From Prostheceraeus crozeri (taxonomy: Eukaryota; Platyhelminthes; Polycladida; Euryleptidae), in NCBI GenBank assembly GCA_907163375.1, contig CAJQUW010007745.1, forward strand, positions 84,990-148,989: DNA of 64,000 nucleotides. Reading direction: 5' to 3'. Shown here one piece after another: positions 45,304 through 57,380 of the stretch (positions are counted from its first letter, which is position 1; each line of letters opens with the position of its first letter). Position numbers and translations under genes: made by a program. The notes beneath the pieces were generated by a model. It worked only from the letters and a program-made list of their open reading frames with translations, made no database searches and was not told the origin of the DNA.

Positions 45304-47329
45304 GCGCCCTGGCTATGTCATTATACATCAATGATATCCTAAACCTTCAAATTCGCTGTGTGCTTGAAGGTCTTGAAGGTCCTCTACCACAAAACACAAA
45401 TGCATTAAAAGTTGAACGTTCTAAAAATATTCGAATTTTTCAAAGTATAGAAATTTTGAAATTCAAATTTTCAAATTTTGGCACCTGCTACACCTGTCAT
45501 ATCTCCAATACTTCATCAAGAAGGGCATCGTCTGGTACACAAACCATAAATGATGCTTGGTTGAATTTTTAAAGTGAAAAGAGATCTTACTGAGATGATT
45601 CAAAGTCAGCGACACTTTTTACCGTCGCACTGTGATTCGCTGTTTGAATGAACCAATGCAGAAAGAATATGTCATTTATTCTTAAATGTGAATCTTACGC
45701 TGCCAGAATTGAAGGCCCTCGTGCTAAAACCGGCTAAGTACATTTTTGTCAAAAATGAGATATTGGCAGAAGTCTGATGGTTAGAATCTCTGTTGTTATC
45801 AGACAGAATATGGAATTTCATATTCGAAATCCTTTAGGAGAAAACGTGCTTTAAAAATCGGCTAAATATTGCATCGAATGAAATCCCCGTGCAAGATTCT
45901 TCAAACATCAAATACTGAACCAAGTGACTCACTTCAACTTTCACATCGAAGTTGATGTTCGGAACTCAATCATGTTTCAAATTTCATGGCATTCTGATAA
46001 ATAGTTTCTTTTCTGCAGAAGAAAATGTGCGAAAATTGCCAAGTGTTTCACAATTCATAGATATTTTTTGAATTTTACCATTGGATTCCAATGGGAATGC
46101 TTTAACCTTACCTATAGCCGAGAGCGACTAGCTGTGACACTTAAGAATTTGATTTTTTTATTCAGCGTTTCAAGATCTACAAATCCATGCTATTAAGACC
46201 TTTGTGCGCGAATTTAGGAAGAAAGTCTCAGTAGCTCCCGGACTAAATGTCGTAGCTGGCATTACTGTCCGCTGAGTTACATTGAGATTGCATTCAGTTA
46301 AAAACTACTTTAGTCCGGAAGAAGCACTCTATGTCACGCTTCCATAAAAATTATGCAATAGTTTAGGGCAATTTCATACAGTAACGGACGCTCGCTTACA
46401 GGACTTTTTAAGCTCCGAATACATTTTGAAGCATCCTAGATCTTCTGGATTTCTCGCACATATTTGTTTATATTAGTTATTTATCTCATAGAATAATTAG
46501 ACCGAAATTCACACTGCAGCCAATATAAGAGCCCAAAAAGTGGGTGCAACGGACGCTCGTGGAGAAAACATTCTTCTTACTTCTTAATTTTCATCTGAAA
46601 ACTCAGCGAATTGACCAGGAGTTCACTTTCAAATGATATTTTCCTAAAACTAGAGACATGAAATTTTAAGAAAATAATATTGATAAGCATATAATTGCTT
46701 TGGCTTTATTTCATCACTCGCATTTACGGATGTTGGTTCTGTCCGCTTGCTAATTTATGCTTCTAAATTAATCGTGTACTCATTTCTTCCGGTGATTGTT
46801 AATACTGTACATTAATGATAGGTGCCCGTACATTTATTTATATTTTAATCAATTCATTTGCAGTTTTGCGTCATAAAGTCCGCGTAGCGGACATTGCTAA
46901 TTATTTTCTGCATTTTTACTAAATTGTTCAACATTATCTATTATGGATTGACACTATTTATTATTCCAATTAGAAATTCAAGCATCCCTTTACATACTGT
47001 ATATTATTGGTATTCAGAAGCATTTAGGAGAGTTCAGAACAATAGAGTATCCCTCCATGTAGGCTATACGTACACAGATTATAGTGATTCAATTTATCAT
47101 GTTACATTGTTTAGAGTGCATAGTCTCTGGCTGATACAGAATGAGGATTTAGATCAGGGGCTTATTTCAATTCAAGGTCCCTAACCTTACTACCTTACGG
47201 TTAGGTACCTAGTGTCATGCTCCCTTATGGTGAATAAGCGCATAGAAATTCGATATTCTGTAATAATAAAAAATGACTTGAATACGGATATGGACCAATG
47301 AAAACAATAGAAGGTCGTAGGGACGGACA
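45304..47329. other. About 2 kb with no recognised feature
   Basis: AT-rich sequence without convincing exons or repeats. A short perfect hairpin GTCCGC-GTA-GCGGAC lies at 46,878-46,892 and GGACGCTCG occurs twice (about 46,386 and 46,551). The missing 5' exons of the host gene were not found here. Confidence 0.4.
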
Positions 47330-49820
47330 TGCGGCTATCATGACCAACTGAAGCTGGGACATTCCCATAACGACATCTAAATTTTCATAATTTTTAATAA
47401 ACTTATAGTTAATAAGACTAAGGTTTGTCCTTAACAGGACGGGTGGTGCGGTTCCCACACCGGAAAAACAACACCCATACATAAAAACGTTCAAGCGCTC
47501 AATCTTTGACAATCCTAGGACTACAATTTAAGAGTCCCTCAAACTTGAACGAGATCGGTGTGGAGGACCTTGCCACTCAGTGCCCATTTTTCACTCAGCG
47601 CTTCAAAAGCGGGCTGGACCTGTACCCCTAATGGTCCTGCCTGACTTGTGACCTCGACAATCATGATGCATGAAGGTCTTTAAGCAACAAACACTGACGG
47701 ATCTGATTGCGTGACGGGCGGACCTACCCGGGGTCCATAACATAGCGATATACGGGCTGGACTTTAACCCTTAAGTGTACGAGATCGTCACAAGCCGCTT
47801 AACAAGTGATCTCCTTGGACAAAGTTTCAGGCTCGACTTGATTAGGAACTTATATGTAAAAAGACCACTTAGTATCACCATGCAACCCCCCTGAGACCAG
47901 TAACCGAACACAGTCCATTCCACACACTAGGGTATTCGCGATAAAAAAAAAACGTTAAAACAAATAAAACAATAGTTGCGTTTTACGGCCCCATCTACCT
48001 GTGAACCTCAAGCCCAGGCGGGCGGGGCCCCGCATAAACTAAAAGCGGCTGCATTCCTAAATATAAAAACAGTAATGATATGTGTAGAATAATAAGTAAT
48101 CTGGATAGTAATAGTAAAACAAAAACAAAACATCCGCAAAAGACGGATACATCCAGAACAAACTAATATATGGTGAAATACGAATGGTAATAACAATAAA
48201 AAAAATGCGATGTACAGCTGCCTGGCTAGAAATATCCAAACCTTGACTAGTAAATTGGTAAGACCGGTTAGGATTTTCTCAGTACATGCCTACAATTTTA
48301 GACTTACAATATCCTCTGCTGCTCATCACAAAAAGTGTCAAATTAATTCGTTTAATTAAACTTCAAGAAAGTGAGCAGATGTGACAATAACGTAAAACCT
48401 GGCCGCAATACATTAATTTCCCATGTTATAAAGGTATTGCAGCACTGTCTGGAAATGTCTACAATACAACAGGGAAATTCAAAATCTTCCACTTATTATA
48501 TTGAAGGTTCGAAGACCGTCACTACTAACTTGAGTCTCACATCGAGGTAACCAAACGGCTTTCTGTCATTGACTCCGTTTCTATCTGCAAGAAGCTCCAT
48601 TGGGTAAATTTTCGAATTAAGGAATTGAAATGCTTGTAAGTTATTACGCATATATCGTCTATATATCACGAAGTGTTGACAATAATTTAGCTATCCAAAC
48701 TTTTATTTTTACCAATTGTTTCCATAAAAGCAAAAATTCGCAATTTAACAGAAACAAGTCGCAAGTAAAAGGACTGCAATTCCCTCCCATAGGTACTCCT
48801 CGAATTTGTCTGAAACACGTAACCGGTAAAAAGAAATGTAGACTCAGCACTATAAAATCAATAGCTTTCTTAAAAGAGTCCACTCATAAACAAAATACCC
48901 CTAAAATTTGATTTAGTGAGAAGAACCGCCTTCTCATATCCTACACACAAGTATCTACGATTAGTGGCATTGAAAAAAATGGAGATCAAGGATTGAAATA
49001 ATAATATTCTTGATAGCACCTTGTTCTAAGTTTGTATATAGAGTAGAGAAGTCAAAAACTTGCATAGAGTGGACGTACACGTTAGAATATACACTGTCAA
49101 AAAAATCTTGAGTCGAGGCTACAACACTCCAAAAAATAAGAAAACCAGTATACTCCTGATTACTCACAGTATCTATGAAATTTGCTCTTATCACTTTCGA
49201 CTCTTTTGTTGATATTCCACCGATAACTTCTTAGTTGTAGCAATTTCTGGCTCCCGGCAATGGAATCCTAAACTTATAAGGATTTTATGCAATTTTTGAA
49301 TCCAAAAAGTTTTGGTAGTTTAAGTCTTGTCACTATAACATTAATATTTAAAGTTATATCCATATCTTTAACGTGTTTAGTAGGGACTTCCTTATCAGAA
49401 ATAACTAGGTTATAAGTTTGCATTGCCTACTGCAGTGAAGAATCTATGTCCAAACCAGCTCGTCCCATCAGGATTTTGAGATAGAACTTTACATGATGAA
49501 ACTAAAGTTGTTTGGATGCTTTTATAGACAGGAAACGACTATCAAGGTTTTTTATGGAGAACTTGCAACTCCTTATCAACACAAACGCGCTGCCATTATC
49601 TTTCCACCCAACTCTTACACACGAAAGATGCGGTGCTTTACTAACATCATGGCCCAGTTTTTTCAAATAGAGAAGTCATCAACTTTAAGGTGAAGCACTG
49701 GACACATCCGGAACCAATAATTATCATGGAATCGCTGATCTCTTTTTGAATGGATTTCCATGATATTGACCTAGACAATCTGTGTTTAGTGCCATACGCG
49801 AATATAGAATAACGGCACCT
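47330..49820 (-). mobile_element. Permuted PLE, partial copy Z (terminal region plus RT)
   Basis: It aligns with 52,810-55,310 of copy Y: terminal noncoding region (47,340-48,060), RT (48,240-49,500) and part of the linker (to about 49,815). Recognisable sense includes VFDFSTLYTNLEQGAIKNII (49,050) and FRQIRGVPMGGNCSPFTCDL (48,820-48,760). The GIY-YIG part is absent. Dozens of single-base gains and losses against copy Y break every frame. Confidence 0.7.
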
Positions 49821-50405
49821 ATACGATGGCGGCTTCTAATGGATCACAATTGGAAGACACCGGCAGCTTATCTGTGAACTTCGCAAATATTCACGGCCAT
49901 TATCATTTCTCTTTACATATGAAAGCATTCTGACAAAATAACTAACAACAAATCGCCATGCGGCAAGAATTGCAACAGATTGCATGCTGTCAGTAATTGA
50001 ATCTTTCAGGGATCCCTACAATTGGCACCAAACCGGAGCGCTGAAATTTTTCCATCACCAAACAGCTGTGTCCCATTCTTGTCTCAGTAAACAAAGCGGA
50101 AAGTCGGATTTCTATGATAAACTAAGTATTACAATTTCAAAGCAGCACCATTGACGTACCTAATCGAATAGCAAACAATCCATTGTCTCTGGCAGTCTCA
50201 TCGGAATAGATATAGTAGTATATGGGTATATTTGAAAATAAATGAAAATCTTCAGATACAATAATCAGCATCAAATAAAGTAAAGTTTCTGTCATTAGAA
50301 GTTACAAATTTATACAACATTTCACAGCCAAAAACGCAGTAATAGAGTGAAGATGGTCATGACGACCGATTCGTAAGGACAGATGCGAAAGGAATGAACG
50401 AATTC
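49821..50405. other. Spacer between permuted PLE copies Z and X
   Basis: Sequence not shared with the other PLE copies; nothing recognised. Confidence 0.4.
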
Positions 50406-52810
50406 CTTGCGCTTCAATGGTTCCAAAAATCTTGATCGAGGCTACACTCCAAAAATAAGAATAACCAGTATTACTCCAGATTGACTCAACAGTATCTATG
50501 GAAATTTTCTCTTATCACTTTCAGACCTTTGTTGATATTCCACCGATAACTTTTTTAGTTGTACAATTTCTTTCTGGCTCCCGGCAATGAAATCTAAACT
50601 TATAAAGGATTTATTATGCAATTTGGAATCCAGAAAAGTTTTGGTAGTTTAAGGTCCTTGTCACTAACATTAATATTAAAAGTTTGGATTTCATATCTTT
50701 TAACGTGTTTAGTAAGGACTTCCTTATCAGAAATAAGCTCAGGTTTATAAGTTGCATTGCCTACTGCAGTGGAAGAATCTAAGGTCTAAGAGCAGTGATG
50801 TCAGAGAAACACGCACCCCAAGCTCGTTGGGATCCATCAGGACAGTTTCTTGAGAATTAAGGACCTTGTTTACCAGGTCTGAGACCACAAGGTCTGATCC
50901 TGTAACTGCTTGTACTTACTCTTACATCGACAAGCATCGACCAAAACCTTGGGGAAACAGAACGACTAATCAATGTCAAAACCAAGCTCGTCCATCAGAT
51001 TTTGAGATAGACTTTTTTACATATGAAACTAAAGTTGTTGGATGCTTTATCGAAGGCACGACTATCAAGTTTTTATGGAATCTTGCCAAGCTCCATATCA
51101 ACACACAACGAGAGCCTAGCCATTAACTTTCACCACCAACTTCTTACAACGAAAGCATGCGGTGGCTTTACTAACCATCATGACCTGTTTTTTCCAAATA
51201 GAGAAGTCATTCACCGTATTAAGTGAAAGCGAGACATGGGACACAAAACAAAAAACGAGACTATAAGAGTTATCTATGAGAATCGCTTGATACTCTTTTT
51301 GATCTGGAGTTCATGATATAAGGACCTAACAATAACTCGCTGTGATTTAGTGCCAGAAACGCGAATATACTCCTGAGAACCATGGATCATTAATTATATC
51401 TACATTACCGGTAAAAACATGCCCAAAAGGCTCATAAACGAGAACAGGTCATCGAGTCCCAGCTGCAATCGCTTCATTTAAAAATGCCAACATCTTCCCT
51501 GAATTGACCACTATATACAGAACGCTTATGAGCATAATTGAAGCGCAAATTCAAAACACAATAGGGATATAAAGCCTTATGCGGTTACAGCTTTGGGATG
51601 ATATAATATTCACTTAATTTCTGTAACTAAGCCAACACTTTTATCATTACAATACCGAAGGTAAGCATGAAGTATTTGTCACTAACTGAGCCTTCGAAAG
51701 AATCACCCAATGCTTTTTTGTCTTCGGTAGAGCGTATCCACTTGTGAGTGTTCGGAAAATAATCTACTATGACCATATGTTTTGTCAAACACGAAAAGAT
51801 ATGTCAGTTCGACAGATCAAGAAGCCTAGAATAACCGAGCAGCTTATAAGCATGCTATCACTCATCGATTTCCTAGCAACAAAAAAAGAAATTCTTAATT
51901 TGATGCTCCGTTCATCAACTCTTGTAACGTGACTCCAGAGAGACTCTCCACAACAACTCTTAGATGTGAGATATTGACTTTTGCTACCACCCGACTTTCC
52001 ACAGGCCATGGCTCTCTTACGTCCCTGCTCCACTGAGAACTCCAACCATGAAAATGAAATTTGCATTGTTCTGAGAGAGCGCAAGCCTCCGCCTAAACAC
52101 ACTGTCCATTTGCACACCCAAAGGATGCAAGGTGTTCAGCGTTCTTATATGAAAATCTTCCTTACTGTTAAGCTCGAAGGCAATTTCTGTATCAGATTTA
52201 TTACGAACATCGACAAAGTCAATAATTTGTATACTTACATCATCCCAACTGTGATTAGAACTATTAAAATGATTACTTAAATACGTATTGAGATGATTCT
52301 TTTGAACAGACTGCCGATGCCCATTAAGTCTACAATGTAATGGCTGTTTTGTCTGTCCAACATACTGGACCCCACATGATTGACATGTGATCAAATATAT
52401 TACATGCCTACTCTTACACGAGAAACTACTAGGATAATTTAAAACGAACCGTCTGCCGGTACTAAAACTCTTAAAAGTAGTATTAGTGTCAAGAGATTTA
52501 CAACATAGGCATCTTTTGCTGCCACAGACATCAACACTACTGACGCATGTGGAGGGCGCTATCCACTCCTTCGCATTAACGTCATACACTTTAGCTTGCA
52601 TTATATCCATATTTCAAATGCCAGGACCCCATACTAAGCAAGGAATCCTTTCAGAGGTTGGACTTTAGATCCTTGCTATCTAATTGGTACTTAGACCTAA
52701 CACAACTACCGATGTCATTAATAAACCGCTATAAGAATGTGAGGCTTTCGCCTGCCAGCAGAGGTCCAGTAAGCGGGGTCATAAAACCACCAGCATCTGC
52801 AGACTTACTG
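50406..52810 (-). mobile_element. Permuted PLE, partial copy X (GIY-YIG plus 5' half of RT)
   Basis: It aligns with 54,630-56,720 of copy Y. It keeps the GIY-YIG frame (52,017-52,610), the linker and the RT N-terminal part, then ends abruptly near 50,406. A ~180-bp scrambled insertion at about 50,785-50,965 is absent from Y. Indels are dense except in the block 52,117-52,770. Confidence 0.7.
52017..52610 (-). CDS. GIY-YIG endonuclease domain of permuted PLE (copy X, 197 aa open)
   Basis: Starting at a Met (MDIMQAKVYDVNAKEW), the frame has a Cys cluster KRCLCC preceded by DVCGS (a CxxC-type zinc-binding knuckle), then SRHVIYLITCQSCGVQYVGQ (the GIY-YIG core), HCRLNGHRQSV with the catalytic Arg region, and IRTLNTLHPLG with the C-terminal Asn block. 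This nuclease nicks DNA to prime reverse transcription. It opens the reading sense of the element; the RT sense comes downstream on the same strand. The frame decays after the domain (stop after VLSGAGT). Confidence 0.75.
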   Translation of the reverse strand: MDIMQAKVYDVNAKEWIAPSTCVSSVDVCGSKRCLCCKSLDTNTTFKSFSTGRRFVLNYPSSFSCKSRHVIYLITCQSCGVQYVGQTKQPLHCRLNGHRQSVQKNHLNTYLSNHFNSSNHSWDDVSIQIIDFVDVRNKSDTEIAFELNSKEDFHIRTLNTLHPLGVQMDSVFRRRLALSQNNANFIFMVGVLSGAGT

Positions 52811-53788
52811 TGTTAGCAATTGAAGCTGGACATTCCCATAACGATGTCTACATGTTTCATAATTTTAATAAACTTATAGTTAATAAGACTTAAGGTTTGT
52901 CCTTAAGAGGACAGGTGGTGCGTTCCCACCGGCAGACATTAAACGTTCAAGGCGCGTCAAACTTTTGACTATCCTAGGACTACATTTTAGAGCCAAACTT
53001 GACGAGATCGGTGTGGAGGACCTTCCCACTAGTCCATTTTTCACTCAGCGCTTCTAAAGCGGGGCTGGACCTTACCCCTAATGGTCCTCTGACTTGTGAT
53101 CCTCGACAAATGCATGAATGCATGAAGGTCTTTAAGCACAAAGACTTGACGGATCTGATTGCGTGCCGGGCGGACCTACCCGGGGGTCCATAACATAGCG
53201 CTATACGGGCTGGACTTCACCCTTAAGTGTACGAGATCGTACAAGGCCGCTTAACAAGTGATCTCCTTGGTCAAAGTTTCAGGCTCGATTGATTAGGAAC
53301 TTATATATAAATAGACACTTAGTAATCACCATGTCAACCCCATGGAGACCAGTAACCGACACAGTCCATTCATCACACTAGGGTAGTTAGCGATAAAAAA
53401 AAAAGAACAAACGTTAAAACAAATAAAACAATAGCCAGTCGTCAGCAGGTACCCGCCTGGTTGCGTTTCGGCCGGCCCCTCTACCTGAACGCTCAAGCCC
53501 AGGCGGGCGGGGCCCCGCATAAACTTATATGCGGCTGGCATTCTAAAATCAATACAGTAATGATATGTGTAATAATAAGTAATACTGATAGTAATAGTAA
53601 AAACAAAAACAAAACAACCGCAAAAGACGGATACATCCAAAACAAACTAAAATATATGTGTGAAATACTGAAATGGTATAACCAATAAAAAAAAATGTTT
53701 AGAAAACAGTGTTAATTATATTGTTTAAAATGCGCACTGCGATGTCAGCTGCCTGGCTGAGAAATATCCAAACTTGACTAGAAAATTG

Positions 53789-55400
53789 TTATGACCGGTT
53801 AGGATTTTTCTCATTACATGCCTTCATTTTAGACTTACAATATCCTCTGCTGCTCATCACAAAAAGTGTCATATTAATTCGTTTAATTAGATCTTCAAGA
53901 TGTGAGCAGATGCGACAATAACGTAAAACCTGGCCGGCAAATACATTAATTCCCATGTTATAAGGTATTGCACTGTCTGGAAATGTCAACAGAACAACAG
54001 GGAAATCAAAATCTTCCACTTTATGATATATTGAGGTTCGAAGACCGTCTCTACTAGATTGGAGTCTCACATCGAGGTAAACAACGGCTTTGTCATTGAC
54101 TCCGTTTCTATCTGCAAGAAGCTCCATTGGGTAAATTTTCGGAATTAAGGTATTGAAATGCTTGTAATTTATTACGCATATATCGTCTATATATCTCGAA
54201 GTGTTTGACAATAATTTAGCTAGTCCAAACTTTTTATTTTTAACCAATTGTTTCATAAAAGCAAATTCGCAATTTAACAGAAACAAGTCGGCAAGTAAAG
54301 GACTGCAATTCCCTCCCATTGGTACTACCTCGAATTTGTCTGAACACGTAACCGGAAAAAGAAATGTAGACTTCAGACACTATAAAATCAATAGCCTTCT
54401 TAAAAGAGTCCACGTCATAACAAGAATACCCCTTATATTTGATTTTGGAGAAAAACGACTTCTCATATCCTACACACAAGTATCTACGATTAGTGGAATT
54501 GAATGTGAGATCAAGGATGGAAAAAATATTATTCTTGATAGCACCTTGATCTAAGTTTGTATAAAGAGTAGAGAAGTCAAAAACTTGCATAGAGTGGACG
54601 TTCACGTTAGAAATATTCCTCAAAAAATCTTGAGTCGAGGCTACACTCCAAAAATAAGAATAACCAGTATTACTCCTGATTGACTCACAGTATCTATGGA
54701 AATTTTCTCTTATCACTTTCAGACCTTTGTTGATATTCACCGATAACTTTTTAGTTGTACAATTTCTGGCTCCGGCAATGAATCTAAACTTATAAGGATT
54801 TTTATGCAATTTGGAATCCAGAAAAGTTTGGTAGTTTAAGGTCCTTGTCACTAACATTAATATTAAAGTTTGATTTCATATCTTTAACGTGTTTAGTAAG
54901 GACTTCCTTATCAGAAATAAGCTCAGGTTTATAAGTTGCATTGCCTACTGCAGTGGAAGAATCTATGTCAAAACCAAGCTCGTCCATCAGGAGTTTGAGA
55001 TAGAACTTTTTACATATGAAACTAAAGTTGTTGGATGCTTTATCGACAGAACGACTATCAAGTTTTTATGGAGATCTTGCAACTCCATATCAACACAAAC
55101 GTTGCTAGCCATTATCTTTCCCACCCAACTTCTTACAACGAAAGATGCGGTGCTTTAACTAACATCATGACCCTGTTTTTTCCAAATAGAGAAGTCATCA
55201 ACTTTTAAGTGAAGGCGACTGGACACACGAGATATAATGATTATCTATGGAATCGCTGATCTCTTTTTGAATGGATTTCCATGATATTGACCTAGACAAT
55301 CTGTGTTTAGTGCCATACCGAATATAGCTCTGAGACCTGGATCATTTATTATATCTAAATTACCGGTAAAAAACATGCCCATAAGGCTCATAAACAAAAC
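53789..55400 (-). pseudogene. Reverse transcriptase of permuted PLE (copy Y), frameshifted
   Basis: Sense blocks in order: YGHVFTGNLDIINDPGLRAI (about 55,390-55,330, RT N-terminal signature of this PLE group), MDELGFDIDSSTAVGNATY (54,987), KNPYKFRFIAGARNCTTKKL (54,800), VFDFSTLYTNL (motif A with catalytic Asp, 54,590), YVFRQIR, then after a frame change MGGNCSPLLADLFLLNCEF (54,319), NTSRYIDDICVINY (catalytic YIDD, 54,200) and VVYLDVRLQSSRDGL (54,090), ending at a stop at 53,789-53,791. The total matches a full RT core plus thumb. At least three one-base frame changes occur; comparison with Z and X suggests some are sequencing noise. Confidence 0.8.
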
Positions 55401-55866
55401 TGGTCATCGAGTCACAGCTGCAATCGCTCTGTAAAATGCCAACAACTTCCTGAATTGTCAGGCTATTAAGAAACTTATTATAATTAAGAATTTCAAACAA
55501 ATAGGGTTATTAAGCTTATGGTACACTTTGGGAGGATATAGATGTTTCGCTTTTTTCTGGAACTAAAGCACAGACACTTTTATCAATAAATACAGAAGTT
55601 AAATGAAGTTTGTCAACTAAATGAGACTTGAAAGGAATCACTATATGCGTTTTGTCTTCGGTAGAGCTATCCCTCTTGTTTCTATATAATTTTACTATGA
55701 ACATATGTTGTCAAAACGAAAGATAGGTCATTCGACTGATCAAGAAGCCTAGAATACATAATTTTAAGCATGCTATCACTAATCGATTTCAAGCAATTAT
55801 AGAAATGTCTTATTTTGTTGCTCTTACATCAACTCTTGAAGCTCCTTGAGAATATCCTCACAACTA

Positions 55867-56478
55867 TTAGATGGAGGATATTTCTTTCCTACCCGACTTC
55901 CTAAGGCCATGGCTTCTCTTACGTCTGCTAATAGGAGAACTAAAAAATGAAAATGAATTTGCAGTGTTCTGAGAGGCGCAACCTCCGCCTAACACTCTGT
56001 CATTCAAACCCAAAGGATGCAAGGTGTTCAGCGTTCTTATATGAAAATCTTCCTTACTGTTAAGCTCGAAGGCAATTTCTGTATCAGATTTATTACGAAC
56101 ATCGACAAAGTCAATAATTTGTATACTTACATCATCCCAACTGTGATTAGAACTATTAAAATGATTACTTAAATACGTATTGAGATGATTCTTTTGAACA
56201 GACTGCCGATGCCCATTAAGTCTACAATGTAATGGCTGTTTTGTCTGTCCAACATACTGGACCCCACATGATTGACATGTGATCAAATATATTACATGCC
56301 TACTCTTACACGAGAAACTACTAGGATAATTTAGAACGAACCGTCTGCCGGTACTAAAACTCTTAAAAGTAGTATTAGTGTCAAGAGATTTACAACATAG
56401 GCATCTTTTGCTGCCACAGACATCAACACTACTGACGCATGTGGAGGGCGCTATCCACTCCTTCGCATTAACGTCCAT
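55867..56478 (-). CDS. GIY-YIG endonuclease domain of permuted PLE (copy Y, 203 aa open)
   Basis: Residues 1-130 are identical in sense to copy X from VNAKEWIAPSTCVSS onwards: zinc knuckle VCGSKRCLCC, GIY-YIG core VIYLITCQSCGVQYVGQT, RLNGHR, and IRTLNTLHPLGLN. One extra C at about 56,474 relative to X changes the start region (MDVNAKEW in place of VYDVNAKEW). The C-terminal extension (SPISRRKRSHGLRKSGRK) is basic and leads towards the linker, where KTHIVIPFKSHLVDKLHLTS (about 55,640-55,580) continues in another frame before the RT. Confidence 0.75.
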   Translation of the reverse strand: MDVNAKEWIAPSTCVSSVDVCGSKRCLCCKSLDTNTTFKSFSTGRRFVLNYPSSFSCKSRHVIYLITCQSCGVQYVGQTKQPLHCRLNGHRQSVQKNHLNTYLSNHFNSSNHSWDDVSIQIIDFVDVRNKSDTEIAFELNSKEDFHIRTLNTLHPLGLNDRVLGGGCASQNTANSFSFFSSPISRRKRSHGLRKSGRKEISSI

Positions 56479-57380
56479 ACACTTTAGCTTGCATTATATC
56501 CATATTTCAAATGCCAGGACCCCATACTAAGCAAGGAATCCTTTCAGAGGTTGGACTTTAGATCCTTGCTATCTAATTGGTACTTAGACCTAACACAACT
56601 ACCGATGTCATTAATAAACCGCTATAAGAATGTGAGGCTTTCGCCTGCCAGCAGAGGTCCAGTAGCGGGTCATAAACCACCAGCATCTGCAGACTTACTG
56701 TGTTAGCAATTGAAGCTGGCCATTCCCATAACGACTCTAAATGCTTCATAGTTTAATAAACTTAGAGGTTAATAAGAACTTTAAGGTTGCCCTTAAGAGA
56801 CAGGGTGCGTTCCACCGCAACATTAAACGTTCAAGGCGCGTTCAAACTTTTGACTATCCTATGATACATTTTAGAGCCAAACTTGACGAGATCGGTTGGG
56901 GTGGGTGGTGGGGGTGTAGGTGGGCGATGGCAGGACCTTCCCACTATTCATTTTGGTCGCAATCAGAAGCTACTAAAGCGGGCTGGACCTTTACCCCCTA
57001 ATAGTCCTATGACTTGTGATCCTCAGAACAAATCCAATGAATGCATAAGGTCTTAAGCACAAAGAACTTGACGGATCGGATTGCGTGCTTGGCGAAACCT
57101 TCCCGGGGTCCATAACAGAGCGCTATACGGCTGGACCACCTAAAGTTACGAGATGACAAGGCCGCTTAACAAGTGATCTCCTTGGTCCCAAAGTTTCAGC
57201 TCGATTGAATTAGGAACTTATATATAAATAGACACTTAGTAATCACCCATGTAAACCCCAAGGAGACCAGTAACGACACAGTCCATTTCATCACACTAGG
57301 GACAGTTAGCGATAAAAAAAAACATAGACGTTAAAACAAATAAAACAATAGCCAATTCGTCAGCAGGTACCCCCGCCTGG

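Larger units (their letters stand above)
52811..57380 (-). mobile_element. Permuted PLE, most complete copy Y (GIY-YIG then RT) with flanking terminal repeats
   Basis: Minus-strand order: terminal repeat (57,380-56,720), GIY-YIG (56,478-55,867), linker, RT (55,400-53,790), then the terminal repeat again (53,560-52,811), which also leads into copy X. Spacing between equivalent points of Y and X is about 3.89 kb. The terminal repeat, present also in Z, behaves like the pseudo-LTRs of PLEs. Endonuclease before RT is the reverse of canonical PLEs and matches the Naiad/Chlamys type described in invertebrates and protists. The right terminal repeat breaks off into the TCG tract at GCGTTTCG (about 57,383-57,390). 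Confidence 0.75.

Noticed and set aside
53430-53475. A hammerhead in the permuted PLE terminal repeat (CTGACGA near 53,435 and GAAAC near 53,467, minus strand)
   Set aside because: GAAA comes before the core, which would require an opening at stem II. The stem II strands match only with a two-base bulge, and stem I would need a loop from four nucleotides, so no plausible fold exists.
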